28,615 nt of DNA from an uncultured Bdellovibrionales bacterium (GCA_937903155.1 CALCZU010000078.1:1-28615); one strand, 5' to 3'. Shown: positions 14,345 to 22,869, counted from the stretch's first letter. Notes: generated by a model from the sequence alone, not told the origin. Numbers and translations: made by a program.

Positions 14345-16478
14345 AGGCCCTCCGACACATTCCACTGGCTTCGCAATACCCGCAGCTCGTCGCCGACGGG
14401 GCAGGCTGAAAAGACCCTTGCGCGATTTCGGCTGCCAGGGACTTAATCTTTTCCAGACCATCCAGACTTAAGCTATAAAACTTATCGAGGGAAAGAGTAT
14501 GGCCGCGAGTGACGAATTTTTTAGCTTCTTTGCTCACTTCTTCCTCGATTAATAAACCTCTTCGAAGTTCTCCTACTTTTAAGTCGTAAAAAAGCATTCC
14601 TGCCAAGGGTTCTTTAACCTTTTCTTGAACCGCTAAAAGATAAAGCAGAGCCTGGAAGTTAGAACCTTTTCGAATATGCTCGGGTGTGAAGTCAACGTTG
14701 CCCGTTTTGTAGTCCAGGATGACCGCCCGACCTTCGCGTAAGTCGACTCGGTCGATCTTTCCAGTGAATTTGAGTCCTGCAACTTCGATTTCAAAAGGTT
14801 CTTCGATCAACATCGGAACGCCGGGACCAAAATAAGCTTCTAAGGTTTTTTCAAGGGCTAAGACCTTTTCTGAAATCGATTTAAATTGGGCTCTTAGAAT
14901 CGTTCCAATAGCGGTCTCTCTTTCATGTTCAGGAACGTACTGCTCGAGAGCTTTTTGGTATTCTTGTTCGAGGTTTTCAAGTTGTAATGGGAATTTGTTC
15001 TTGCAGGCGTTTTCGAGTGCTAAATGAACACTTTGACCGAGTACTAACGCGTAACTCTCTTGAAAACTCATGGGTCTTCGAAGACGCATGCGATTTAGAA
15101 AGAAGTATTTTGCAGGACACTCGGAATAAGTTTCGAGTTGGGTCGCCGAAAGGCGGGAACTTTTGATCTCTGCCGTGTAAGACTCTTCTAAGGATGCCTC
15201 GATGGGCAAAAGGGGAATCGGTTCAGCTTTTGCAAAAGGTCTCAATGTTTCAAAACTTAAGGAAGAGTAGACTTCAGTCGAAAGATGGTTTGTCTGGGAA
15301 ATCATTTTCTTTCGAAATTGGATTAGACTTGAACGTCTCGGTAATGGGTATCCTGCTTGAAATAAAATTTCCAATTCTGATTCGGTAAAAAGTAAATGGG
15401 TGGGATCGGAGCTCAGAAAGGAATTGCCACAGTACCCGAGCGAACGAGCGTTCTCATTCACCTGCAAGGACATAAAGGGAAATAGAAAAACGGAGCGGTT
15501 TTCGTGAGATGCTTGCGACTCGGTGATGGGCTCAATGCCCGAAAGCAGAAGATTTTCTTCCTCTGAAAGCAATTTTCTTGCAGTCAGAGTTTTCAACACA
15601 TCCTGTGATTCTTTATCGAAAAGAGAACGGTTTGAGACCAAAACCTGGTTAAGTTTCAGGCGCTCTTTTAGAGGGATCGACGGGTTTGAACGCAATCCTT
15701 TAATGAGATGTTCTAAGGAAGGGTCCTTAAATTCGACCGTTTCTTTGAGAAGAGAGCGATACGAAATGTTTTCGTGATTGAGAAAAGCTTTCAAGTACGC
15801 GAGTTCAGTCCCATCGCCATGAAATGGGATCCAGAGTTTTTCGGAGTTTGTATTTGTTTTCCAGTTGCGAATCGCTTCGGTCAAGCCTGTGAGGCAGGCA
15901 GACGTCGAACCACTATAGAGCACACCGTCCCCTTGTCGAATGATTTCAACTTCCCATGGATTAATCAAACGGCAGTCCTGCGAGACGCTTGCAAATGCCT
16001 CGGCAAGCTCCAAAAATAAAAGAGAAGCCTCGGCATCTCGAACAAAAAGTATCGGTGTAATAATGGATTTTGTCTTGTCTTTTATTTCTCCGACTAATTC
16101 CCAGGTGAAATAGGAGAGGTCAAAACTTAAGGGTGAATTTAAATAGGCAGATAAAAGATTTTTGATGAAAATATTTTTACGCGTCTCTGCAAGATGAGAA
16201 AAACAATGGTCGACATGCTCTTGTTTGAGGATGAGGGCGTCTCGTAAGACATTGACCGTGTTGTAGTACTCTAAAATTTCTTCTTCGCTAAATGAAGCCT
16301 CTGAGGGAAGAAGTGTTTGAAAGGCAAGCTTGTGATCTTCAATCGGAGGCGTTTTTAACGAATAATCTTTGAGAAGGTCAGCGGTTTCGCAGAAGAGGTG
16401 TTGTTTTTCTGGATAAAGCGTCGAAAAAATTTCAAGGGTCTTTCGGCTCGAAAAGCAAAATTTAAAATCGTCGTCCAT
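14331..16478 (-). CDS. AddB-like PD-(D/E)XK nuclease with Fe-S cluster cysteines
   Basis: About 715 residues from the ATG at 16478. The C-terminal ~270 residues are a PD-(D/E)XK nuclease: LSATQLETYSECPAKYFF opens the domain with its first cysteine, GKIDRVD supplies the first catalytic Asp, and VILDYKTGN the D-x-K pair. Near the C-terminus CGYCEASGMC gives three more cysteines. One Cys before the nuclease and three after it are the iron-sulfur 'staple' of AddB and AdnA-type nucleases. The N-terminal ~450 residues show no Walker A motif and probably form the inactive helicase-like part. With the coupled helicase downstream it would make a helicase-nuclease that resects broken DNA ends. At ~715 residues it is well short of typical AddB (~1,000-1,160). 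A GTG at 16559 extends the frame by 27 codons, but the extra residues look unconserved and have no ribosome binding site. Confidence 0.82.
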   Translation of the reverse strand: MDDDFKFCFSSRKTLEIFSTLYPEKQHLFCETADLLKDYSLKTPPIEDHKLAFQTLLPSEASFSEEEILEYYNTVNVLRDALILKQEHVDHCFSHLAETRKNIFIKNLLSAYLNSPLSFDLSYFTWELVGEIKDKTKSIITPILFVRDAEASLLFLELAEAFASVSQDCRLINPWEVEIIRQGDGVLYSGSTSACLTGLTEAIRNWKTNTNSEKLWIPFHGDGTELAYLKAFLNHENISYRSLLKETVEFKDPSLEHLIKGLRSNPSIPLKERLKLNQVLVSNRSLFDKESQDVLKTLTARKLLSEEENLLLSGIEPITESQASHENRSVFLFPFMSLQVNENARSLGYCGNSFLSSDPTHLLFTESELEILFQAGYPLPRRSSLIQFRKKMISQTNHLSTEVYSSLSFETLRPFAKAEPIPLLPIEASLEESYTAEIKSSRLSATQLETYSECPAKYFFLNRMRLRRPMSFQESYALVLGQSVHLALENACKNKFPLQLENLEQEYQKALEQYVPEHERETAIGTILRAQFKSISEKVLALEKTLEAYFGPGVPMLIEEPFEIEVAGLKFTGKIDRVDLREGRAVILDYKTGNVDFTPEHIRKGSNFQALLYLLAVQEKVKEPLAGMLFYDLKVGELRRGLLIEEEVSKEAKKFVTRGHTLSLDKFYSLSLDGLEKIKSLAAEIAQGSFQPAPSATSCGYCEASGMCRRAYGYL

Positions 16479-16577
16479 TTTTAACAGTCCAATATCACAC
16501 ACGCCCGCATTAGAGATGGTGTAGTGCGTTAATTTGTGCGATTGACGGATGCCTTTCACTTTTGAATGCTTGGCTCT

Positions 16578-16916
16578 ATGGATTCAATTTTTGTGGGAAG
16601 TGGTTATGTCGCTCTTTTTATTCGCGGCGCTAAGACTTTGAAGGATCGGAGAAGCGTGATTCAAAGTGCTGTTCAAAAGCTTAAAAACGAAGGCTTTAGT
16701 GTCGCCGAAATGGATTTTGGCGAAGATCCCCAAAGAACCGCAGTGGCATTCACTTTCGTCGGAAAATCATTTGCCTTTGTTGAAAACAAGTTCGATGAGG
16801 CGCTTAGAGTATTCAATGGACCTTATTATATCGTCTCCAAAAAGAAAGAAATTTTTCAATGGGAAATGGACGAAGAAGAAGGTTTTAAAAATGCCGAGGA
16901 CGAAATTTATGAGTGA
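16578..16916 (+). CDS. DUF503 (YlxP-like) family protein
   Basis: A 112-residue small protein whose pattern VALFIRGAKTLKDRRSVIQSAVQKLKNEGFSVAEMDFGEDPQRTAVAFTFVG fits the DUF503/YlxP family: a beta strand, a Lys/Arg-rich 'SLKxKR' turn, a helix, a second strand ending in SVAE, and a third strand after Q-R. In other bacteria the family is found with rbfA, infB and nusA and is thought to act around ribosome maturation; here it stands alone, divergent from the helicase/nuclease pair. The acidic tail (EMDEEEGFKNAEDEIYE) is an addition to the ~92-residue core. An ATG at 16566 adds four residues; neither start has a clear ribosome binding site. It ends 17 bp from the convergent glycosyltransferase gene. 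Confidence 0.72.
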   Translation: MDSIFVGSGYVALFIRGAKTLKDRRSVIQSAVQKLKNEGFSVAEMDFGEDPQRTAVAFTFVGKSFAFVENKFDEALRVFNGPYYIVSKKKEIFQWEMDEEEGFKNAEDEIYE

Positions 16917-16933
16917 ACTGACTTGAGGATCTT

Positions 16934-18382
16934 TCACTCTTTACAGTTTAAAAGAATGAAATATTCGTAAGCTTTTTCTTGTTTGCAATGAAGCGCAAGA
17001 AAACTTTCCATGTTTTTTAGGTCGTTATAAAGACTTTTTTTCCGGACGATCCACTTCGGTTTCTTATCGAGAAGAGTTGACAGGATGCGATCCTCCCAAA
17101 TCATTCTTTTCTCTTTCATCCACGGAACGACCACGCCGTCGAAAAAGACGACCGGAAGATTAACCGGTGCTTTGTTGGCAAAAAATGGAATCATGATTTC
17201 CCGGTTGTCTAAAATCGCAAAGTCTTCCGGTTGCTTCGATAGAAATTGCCCAAGCTGATATGTGGTTTTTTGAAATGTGTAATTTGGTCGCGTGAGAGGA
17301 AATAAATGCGAATAGGCCCATGGATGTTGATTTCTAATTTGAAGAAGTCCGATGAGGGCAACGGCTGCGAAGATGAGATTCTGAGTTTTGATGGGTGAGG
17401 CATTGAGTAAAACGACAATCGCTAGGGGCAAACCCAAAATCAAGTGCGTAAATGAACGACTTAAAAAACTCGCCGAGAAGAGCGTCGAAAAAAGAAAAAA
17501 TACAATAGCGAATCGCTGGACGCCCTCGAGTTTCCACATTCGGATGAAGCTGTAATAGACAAATAGAACAATCGGATAAAAGGAAATCCTACCCATCCCG
17601 TGCTCTTTAAACATCTGGAAAGGATGGATTCCAAACGGCATCAGTAGAGCCGTCAGAAAATTCAATGGGTCCTTGTCGGGCTTGAAGAGAGAGTAGTAGG
17701 CGGGGTTGGTAAAGGTCGTTTCCCAATAGAGCGCAAAATCCGAAAAATAATAAATCATTGAAAGAATCAGGATATGAAAAGCGAGATTCGAAAGCAAAAA
17801 CGCGAGCAGCGCCGAAGGGGTGAGGGTCTTTCTGCGACTCGAAAAGAGGAGTGCTATGAATAGACAAAACACCCCGACGATTCCTACTGTTTGCTTGCTG
17901 TGGAAAGCGAGGACAAATGCGGCTCCCGCGAGCACTTCGCGATCTTTTAGAAAGTATAGAAAACCGATAATAAGAAATAAGTATGCGAGATGATCGTGAA
18001 AGTAACTTCCGAAAGGGGGCAGAAACCAGATCGCCGTTAAAACCCCACAACAAATCACCAGTCGATTTTCCGACACGCAAATCCGAGCAAGTCTCATCAT
18101 GCATCCGGTCGCGAGCACATTTAACGTGATTGATGCAGCGATGTGCGCTATCGACAGATCTGAAAATAAGAGGGTGAAAGGCCAGAGAAGCACGAATGCG
18201 ACAGGTCCGTAAGGAAGGTAAAAATCGCGGTACGGAATTTGGCCATCTCGCATTCTCAGCGCGCCCGAGAGATCGGCGACATGGTCGAGGGTCAACCCAC
18301 TGAGAGCCGTATAACCCGCGAGAATCGCCGCCAGAAGAAAAGGACAAAAAGCGTAAAGCCGTTGTTGAGTGATTTTGTCCAT
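16934..18382 (-). CDS. Polytopic membrane protein, GT-C glycosyltransferase-like
   Basis: A 482-residue integral membrane protein with about ten hydrophobic segments spread over residues ~10-350 and a soluble C-terminal part (~370-482). After the first helix comes an extracytoplasmic loop with DHVADLSGALRMRDGQIPYRDFYLPYGP. An acidic first loop and a G-x-IPYRDF-x-x-YGP signature are typical of GT-C (ArnT/PMT-like) glycosyltransferases, which use lipid-linked sugars on the outer face of the inner membrane. The acceptor is not evident; lipid A, glycan or protein are all possible. The start ATG at 18382 gives a sensible N-terminus (MDKITQQRLYAF) before the first helix. No partner glycan genes lie beside it, apart from an unrelated lipoprotein gene 117 bp upstream on the same strand. 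Confidence 0.68.
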   Translation of the reverse strand: MDKITQQRLYAFCPFLLAAILAGYTALSGLTLDHVADLSGALRMRDGQIPYRDFYLPYGPVAFVLLWPFTLLFSDLSIAHIAASITLNVLATGCMMRLARICVSENRLVICCGVLTAIWFLPPFGSYFHDHLAYLFLIIGFLYFLKDREVLAGAAFVLAFHSKQTVGIVGVFCLFIALLFSSRRKTLTPSALLAFLLSNLAFHILILSMIYYFSDFALYWETTFTNPAYYSLFKPDKDPLNFLTALLMPFGIHPFQMFKEHGMGRISFYPIVLFVYYSFIRMWKLEGVQRFAIVFFLFSTLFSASFLSRSFTHLILGLPLAIVVLLNASPIKTQNLIFAAVALIGLLQIRNQHPWAYSHLFPLTRPNYTFQKTTYQLGQFLSKQPEDFAILDNREIMIPFFANKAPVNLPVVFFDGVVVPWMKEKRMIWEDRILSTLLDKKPKWIVRKKSLYNDLKNMESFLALHCKQEKAYEYFILLNCKE

Positions 18383-18499
18383 TCGAGATGAAGTTTTAGG
18401 ATGTCAGTGACTGGCGATGCTGACAAGACGCATTCTGTCGTCTGTAGAAAAAAACCTAACTCCTGCACATCTCTAATTTTTTGTTAGCCCTTCGAAGGC

Positions 18500-19216
18500 T
18501 TAAAAGTTACCCGAAATTAATTTTCGACAAACCAAAGTATTTGTCTTTGCATAGCCTTGATACTTAAACTCCGAGACAATACTATTCGCGGGACATTGTG
18601 CGCCCCGATTAAAGTTCCAGACAAAACCAACGGTTTCATACTCTGGAGACAAGCTAAATCCATCTTTCAACTTTTGACAGGCGAGGAAACGGTCATAAGC
18701 CCCCACGCAATCCTTTTCGTAATGGGGAGCGACATTACAGGTATCCCTCGCAATTTTATTGGCTGGCTCGCCTTCTATCATTCCCACAGCGACGTGATTG
18801 CTCGGGCAAGCTCCTCCCGCGTTGATTAGAGAAACTGGAACAACGGGTCCTTCTACGATATCTCTATCGCCGTCCAAACGACGTGCACTCACAGTGTAAT
18901 AGCCATACGTTTGAGTGAGCGAAAATCCCGACATGACAATTTGATTCGGCTGCTTTCCAACGGCATCGTAATAGTTTGCACTCATACTTTTAATGTGGGG
19001 CATCTTCGTCATTTGACGATCTGTCACAACGAATCCTTGCGCCCACCAATAATAAATATCACCTAAATTCACGAATGCCAGACCGATGCGTTCCGAAAAG
19101 GGTGTTTTTTCGACACGTCCGTTGTAAGGAGTTTGATTGCGCCCACATCCCTGGAGCACAACGAAGAAAAATAGAAGCGAACTCAATTTAATCAAACGAG
19201 TGTCTAGCGTACTCAT
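18500..19216 (-). CDS. Lipoprotein of unknown function, Cys-rich
   Basis: A 238-residue predicted lipoprotein. The signal has a strongly hydrophobic core (LLFFFVVLQGC), with lipobox LQGC and Gly at +2. The mature part has a block with many aromatics (FVNLGDIYYWWAQGF) and two repeats of a motif of the form CP-x-N...C: ACPSNHVAVGMIEG...C at ~136-160 and QCPANSIVSEFKYQG...C near the end. The tandem lipoproteins at 7.4-9.3 kb have a similar NCP...W/Y...C block at a like distance from the end, hinting at a shared disulfide-bonded fold, though overall similarity is low. GGGAGGAAACGACC before the ATG is a good ribosome binding site. It is divergent from another lipoprotein gene, 127 bp away. Function unknown. 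Confidence 0.75.
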   Translation of the reverse strand: MSTLDTRLIKLSSLLFFFVVLQGCGRNQTPYNGRVEKTPFSERIGLAFVNLGDIYYWWAQGFVVTDRQMTKMPHIKSMSANYYDAVGKQPNQIVMSGFSLTQTYGYYTVSARRLDGDRDIVEGPVVPVSLINAGGACPSNHVAVGMIEGEPANKIARDTCNVAPHYEKDCVGAYDRFLACQKLKDGFSLSPEYETVGFVWNFNRGAQCPANSIVSEFKYQGYAKTNTLVCRKLISGNF

Positions 19217-19276
19217 GGTCGTTTCCTCCCGATTCGATCCTTCAAGTATGCAATGCCAAGACCATGATATGCAGAG

Positions 19277-19306
19277 TTAAAGTGAACTCTAGAACAATGA
19301 TACAAT
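19277..19306 (+). promoter_or_regulatory. Putative promoter for the 246-residue lipoprotein gene
   Basis: TACAAT (19301-19306) is a 5/6 match to the -10 consensus; a weak -35, TTAAAG (19277-19282), lies 18 bp upstream. The -35 overlaps an inverted repeat, AGAGTT (19273-19278) and AACTCT (19285-19290), in this 127-bp divergent gap, which could hold an operator. The start codon at 19344 follows a GGGG box. Confidence 0.35.
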
Positions 19307-19343
19307 ATTATTCACCAACCTTTCACAAATTACGGGGCAAAAA

Positions 19344-20084
19344 ATGAACAAAATGACGGTTCGATTTGGATTATTGATTTCGGCAATTCTTCTGGTTCGT
19401 TGCAGCAGCGATCCGGCTCCCACACTTACCGTAGCGACGAGCCTGTCCTCTACCACAAGCATCATCCGCGACGCGGCCTCAAGAGATTGCGGAAGCGGTG
19501 GCACAGTTTGTACGGGAAGCCCGTCGACAATGACGATGAAAATTTATGAAGCCTATGTAAGTTTAAATACGGACTGTTCGAGTCCCATCTTAGTCAGCAA
19601 CTTTGGAGCAAGTGGCGCGGATATTTCGGTTGGAGTCCAAAATTTAATTTCCGCGAATCCGGCCGCCGGAACCTATCGCTGTCTCATCTTAAAAATGAGC
19701 GACAACTTAAGGTTCACTCCTAACGCCGCCGCGATTGCCGCATTCCCTGGAGTTTGTACGGCCGCAGTTGCTGGTTCAACCTTCGATATTTACCGCACGG
19801 ACTCTGGAGATAACGGTTTATGGAAAAATTTAGATGGAACCGCTATCACTGCAACCGGATCGGGCGCCACGGCCGGCGATAACACAGTCTATATTTTCGC
19901 GACGACTACTCCCTCTGCCGTCACCGGAGGTTCTCTTCACGTTCATACGAATCAGACCGTGACTCTCACAGCCCCACTCGTCGTTCCCGGCCAAACAACG
20001 TTCTACGTCGATTTCGCAAACGGCGTCACCGGCAGCGGCGGAATCTGCAAAATCGAAGGCGGTACCGGAATGGGTTTCCGCTAA
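19344..20084 (+). CDS. Lipoprotein of unknown function
   Basis: A 246-residue predicted lipoprotein with a signal (FGLLISAILLVRC) and lipobox LVRC; the Arg at -1 is unusual but the hydrophobic core and following SSD fit. The mature protein is rich in Ser, Thr, Ala and Gly, with recurrent short strands (MTMKIYEAYVSLNTDC, GTYRCLILKMSDNLRF, SLHVHTNQTVTLTAPLVV), suggesting an all-beta, Ig- or DUF4382-like fold. Six cysteines occur in the mature chain. No catalytic motif is evident. It converges on the ArsA-like gene with an 18-bp gap. Secretion is well supported, fold and role are guesses. Confidence 0.72.
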   Translation: MNKMTVRFGLLISAILLVRCSSDPAPTLTVATSLSSTTSIIRDAASRDCGSGGTVCTGSPSTMTMKIYEAYVSLNTDCSSPILVSNFGASGADISVGVQNLISANPAAGTYRCLILKMSDNLRFTPNAAAIAAFPGVCTAAVAGSTFDIYRTDSGDNGLWKNLDGTAITATGSGATAGDNTVYIFATTTPSAVTGGSLHVHTNQTVTLTAPLVVPGQTTFYVDFANGVTGSGGICKIEGGTGMGFR

Positions 20085-20102
20085 ACTAATCAGATATCAG
20101 TC

Positions 20103-21131
20103 TTAGAAGAGGGTTTTGCCGAGACGGCTTAAAGCCGCAAGGTCTTGCGCGGGCACGGCTTCTTTTTCGATAAAGCAGATGGGTAAACCTAACGCTTTGA
20201 ATTTTTCGATCCACTCGAGTTGTTGAGCATGGAGTTCGTGTTGGTATCTTGCGAGGTCTCGTGCTGCAAGATTTTCCGTCGATTCGTAGAGTGGGCAATC
20301 CGGTTCGATGCGATTTAGGAACAACCCTCCGAGCGAAATTCCGAAGCTTTTTAAGGTGGCGATAAAATCCACAGTTTCGAGATAGCGCGCTTCGCTTGGG
20401 TAAGTGACGAGCATGAAACACGACGTCGGGCTTTTTAAGATGCGGATGACTTCTAAGTTTCTTTCTCGAAAGCCGGATTGCATGCCTTCTAGATCATCTA
20501 ATGTTTGAGAAAGTGCCGCGATAAACTCAGCGCCGAAAACTTTTTCGAGAAGTTTCATCGCAAGTTTTGTGCCTTGTTTAAAAAACTTCAAATACTTCGG
20601 AGAACTCGATTGAAACCATTTTAGAACGGAGTTGTCCATGAAGTCGGCGAGACGTTCCGGAGCGCTTAAAAGTTCGATGGCGTTTTGAGTGGGCGGTGTG
20701 TCGATGATGATCTTTTCGAATCGATCTTGGTTGGAAAACTCTAGCAGTCTTTCCATCGCCGCATATTCGTGGCTCCCTCCGAGGCTTTCCACCATTGTTC
20801 GATAGAGGCGATTATTCAAAATCTTCTCGCGTTGCGTGTCCGTTTTTGCGAAGCGAGAGATCACTTTGTCAAAATAACGTTCAACATCGAGCATTGAAGC
20901 TTCGAGTTCTCCTTTGGCTCCCGGCCCGAGATCCACTTTTTGCAAATCGTTCGAAAAATTCGAAAAACCTAATGCTTGCGCGAGCCGGCGAGCAGGATCC
21001 ACCGTTAAAACAACGCTTTTATATCCTGATTGAGCGGAATGAACACCTAAAGATGCCGCGAGTGTCGTTTTTCCCACGCCTCCCGGGCCTCCGATAATAA
21101 AAATTCTCTTTTCCTGTAAAAGATTTTTCAT
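20103..21131 (-). CDS. ArsA/Get3-like ATPase, subunit lacking the signature lysine
   Basis: A 342-residue P-loop ATPase of the ArsA/Get3 branch of the SIMIBI class. The P-loop is GGPGGVGKTT (residues 14-23); switch-type motifs are VDPARRLAQALG (46-57) and the DTPPT block followed by NAIELLSAP. In Get3 and ArsA the P-loop reads KGGVGK, with the first lysine reaching across the dimer to the other ATP; here that lysine is a proline, while the neighbouring subunit keeps it. No CxxC zinc site and no arsenite-binding cysteine triad are visible, so arsenic transport is unlikely. The ATG overlaps the stop of the upstream ATPase gene by 4 bp (ATGA), so the two are coupled and probably form a heterodimer. 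Mycobacterial Rv3679-Rv3680 is an established Get3-like heterodimer of this kind. Substrate unknown. Confidence 0.85.
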   Translation of the reverse strand: MKNLLQEKRIFIIGGPGGVGKTTLAASLGVHSAQSGYKSVVLTVDPARRLAQALGFSNFSNDLQKVDLGPGAKGELEASMLDVERYFDKVISRFAKTDTQREKILNNRLYRTMVESLGGSHEYAAMERLLEFSNQDRFEKIIIDTPPTQNAIELLSAPERLADFMDNSVLKWFQSSSPKYLKFFKQGTKLAMKLLEKVFGAEFIAALSQTLDDLEGMQSGFRERNLEVIRILKSPTSCFMLVTYPSEARYLETVDFIATLKSFGISLGGLFLNRIEPDCPLYESTENLAARDLARYQHELHAQQLEWIEKFKALGLPICFIEKEAVPAQDLAALSRLGKTLF

Positions 21132-21967
21132 TTTAAGAGCGCTTCCTTGATTCTTAAAACTGTGTCTTTTAATTGTTCAGTTGCGTAACGCGGAATTTCC
21201 AAAGTTTTTAAGCCGAGCTCTTTTGCCAGCGTTTTTGCGCGCATTTCCGCTTCCCAAGATTTTTGATATCGCTCGCCGGCATTTTGCAGTGTCGGAGGAA
21301 TCTGTTCTAAACGAAATTCAGGTAAACACTGATTCAAATGAAGATACCCGTACGGAAAATTCATGAGTTTATCGAGCTTGGTTTTGAACTCAATCGTTTC
21401 CACGACGGACATCTCTTCCGGTAAAGCGACAAAATCAATTCTGGATGTAGGAGCGATTAAGAGATTGCAAATTTTTTGAGTCTCACCGTGAACAAAACCT
21501 TTCCCGAAAATCTTATCGATTCCGAGCGGCGTTTTAAAAAATGAGTACGCATGACCACTTGCCGGCATATCGACTAGTAAAAGGCCGTATTTGCCTTTAT
21601 CCACCATATCCCAGATTTTTCCGGCCAGAACGGTTTCAGATAATCCGGGCATGGCTTTTAAAAAAGCTTGAAGCACATGGTTTTCAAAAACGAGATCGAA
21701 GATCTTTTCAAATTTGAGAATCCGTAAGACATATTCTTTGAAGCATTCCATCGGATCCAAAATTTCCCATGGAATTCCAAATTCGTTTAAGGGATGTTCT
21801 TTTTGCGCTTCTTCTAATGGATTCCAGGAGACGACGCCGACTTTTTGGCCAGAGCTTTGGCAGGCTAACGCCGTCGCCCACGCGACAGAACTTTTCCCAA
21901 CGCCCCCTTTACCACTAAAAAAAATGACGTTGCGTTTGAGGCAATCTTTTACGTAATCATTCTCCAT
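21128..21967 (-). CDS. ArsA/Get3-like ATPase, subunit with the signature lysine
   Basis: A 279-residue partner of the ATPase encoded just downstream. The deviant Walker A is complete, SGKGGVGKSS (about residues 18-27), and a later block reads LLVDMPASGHAYSFFKTP, matching the 'D-x-PA-T/S-GH' segment of this subfamily (the counterpart of DTPPT-x-NAIELL in the other subunit). The second half (~170-279) is shorter than in Get3 and lacks an obvious client-binding hydrophobic helix. It overlaps the next gene by 4 bp, and lies 28 bp after the alpha/beta hydrolase gene, so the three form one transcription unit. I infer a heterodimeric ATPase in which only this subunit contributes the trans-acting lysine. 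The ribosome binding site is weak. Confidence 0.83.
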   Translation of the reverse strand: MENDYVKDCLKRNVIFFSGKGGVGKSSVAWATALACQSSGQKVGVVSWNPLEEAQKEHPLNEFGIPWEILDPMECFKEYVLRILKFEKIFDLVFENHVLQAFLKAMPGLSETVLAGKIWDMVDKGKYGLLLVDMPASGHAYSFFKTPLGIDKIFGKGFVHGETQKICNLLIAPTSRIDFVALPEEMSVVETIEFKTKLDKLMNFPYGYLHLNQCLPEFRLEQIPPTLQNAGERYQKSWEAEMRAKTLAKELGLKTLEIPRYATEQLKDTVLRIKEALLK

Positions 21968-21995
21968 TTAGGTTTAGCACCTTATCAGTAAAGAT

Positions 21996-22745
21996 TTAAG
22001 CTGGGTACGATTCGTTTCCTCGATTGTCTTCGAGATGGGCCAAAATAATTTCTGAAACCCGTTTCGAATACAGAAGACCGGCATGTCCGACTCGTTTTAG
22101 ATGCAAGTGTCGCACCCCTTTCCACCACGCTTCCGAATTTCCTCGAACAATGACGTCCAGTTCGCCAGAGATCGCGCAGACCTGGGTATTTTTTGGGGGA
22201 GGCAGAAGAGAGAGTTCCTGCATCAACTCGCTTTCAGGGCGTAGCTGCTTAAAATGGAGAAGACTAAAGCGCGAAAGACGCGTTCCTTGATGCGGAGTCC
22301 CGAGCGTTATCAGATTCTGCACGTAAGTATCTCCGCCTAACTTCTGAATGTAGTAACGGGCGACGAGTCCCCCAAGTGAGTGACCAATGATATTCACTTC
22401 ACGAACCGAATATTGTTTGAGCAGTTGATTCACGACATTTGAAACTTGCTCCGCTAAAATCGGAATCGAATGGACCGAGGTCACCAAATCGATCTCCTTA
22501 AAGTGAGTATATCCTTTAAGAGCCAGTTTTTGTTTTAACCAAGCGAAGGCGGCGCGGTTATGAAAAATTCCATGAATAAAAAGAATGGGCAAATTTTCTT
22601 TTTTTTCTTTTATAAAATATCGAGGAAGTGTTGGAACGGAGCGTCCAATGAGTCCGAGTGGATAAAGTTCGTAAGTCAGAACAGACGCCATCGCTTCACG
22701 AGTCACGTCGAGTCCGAGACTCGCGAACTTTTTCAGACGACGCAT
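21996..22745 (-). CDS. Alpha/beta-hydrolase, triacylglycerol lipase-like
   Basis: A 249-residue alpha/beta-hydrolase. ILFIHGIFHNRAAFAWL supplies the oxyanion-hole HG motif, NIIGHSLGGLVARYYIQ the nucleophile elbow (GHSLGG), and LITLGTPHQGTRLS the strand after it, all as in bacterial class-2/PGAP1-like lipases and esterases. Candidates for the acid and the base are the Asp in SGELDVIV and the His in RVGHAGLLYS near the C-terminus. An amphipathic N-terminus (MRRLKKFASLGLDVTREAM) without a cleavable signal suggests a cytosolic or membrane-peripheral enzyme. It is the first gene of a unit with the two ArsA/Get3-like ATPases. Its promoter must lie in the 173-bp gap shared with the divergent cytochrome operon. 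The substrate is unknown; a lipid ester is likely. Confidence 0.82.
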   Translation of the reverse strand: MRRLKKFASLGLDVTREAMASVLTYELYPLGLIGRSVPTLPRYFIKEKKENLPILFIHGIFHNRAAFAWLKQKLALKGYTHFKEIDLVTSVHSIPILAEQVSNVVNQLLKQYSVREVNIIGHSLGGLVARYYIQKLGGDTYVQNLITLGTPHQGTRLSRFSLLHFKQLRPESELMQELSLLPPPKNTQVCAISGELDVIVRGNSEAWWKGVRHLHLKRVGHAGLLYSKRVSEIILAHLEDNRGNESYPA

Positions 22746-22838
22746 CTTCTATAAATTTCTCTGTCTTTTTCTCATCCGGCAAGAAATAAAAATTCGCGTA
22801 AAATCACGTAAATTCATGAAAATTTCCGCCAATCTCTC

Positions 22839-22869
22839 TTGACACATAGTCTCTCCCGCAGGATAAAAT
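22839..22869 (+). promoter_or_regulatory. Putative sigma-70-type promoter of the cytochrome bc operon
   Basis: A perfect TTGACA (22839-22844) is followed by GATAAAAT (22862-22869). The -10 is either GATAAA at 17 bp spacing or TAAAAT (5/6) at 19 bp. The start would lie near 22875, about 45 nt before the Rieske ATG. It is the only good promoter I see in this divergent gap. Confidence 0.5.

Noticed and set aside
14345..14461. N-terminal extension of the helicase (39 codons)
   Set aside because: It overlaps the upstream nuclease gene far more, is Arg/Pro-rich and unlike helicases, and a GGAGG lies directly before the ATG at 14344.
18470..18499. Terminator of the 238-aa lipoprotein gene
   Set aside because: A 6-bp hairpin (GCCTTCGAAGGGC) follows the gene, but on the transcribed strand it is followed by A-rich sequence, not a U-run.
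20103..21967. Arsenic resistance operon
   Set aside because: The ATPases belong to the ArsA fold, but no arsB, arsR, arsC or arsenite-binding cysteine triad is present.
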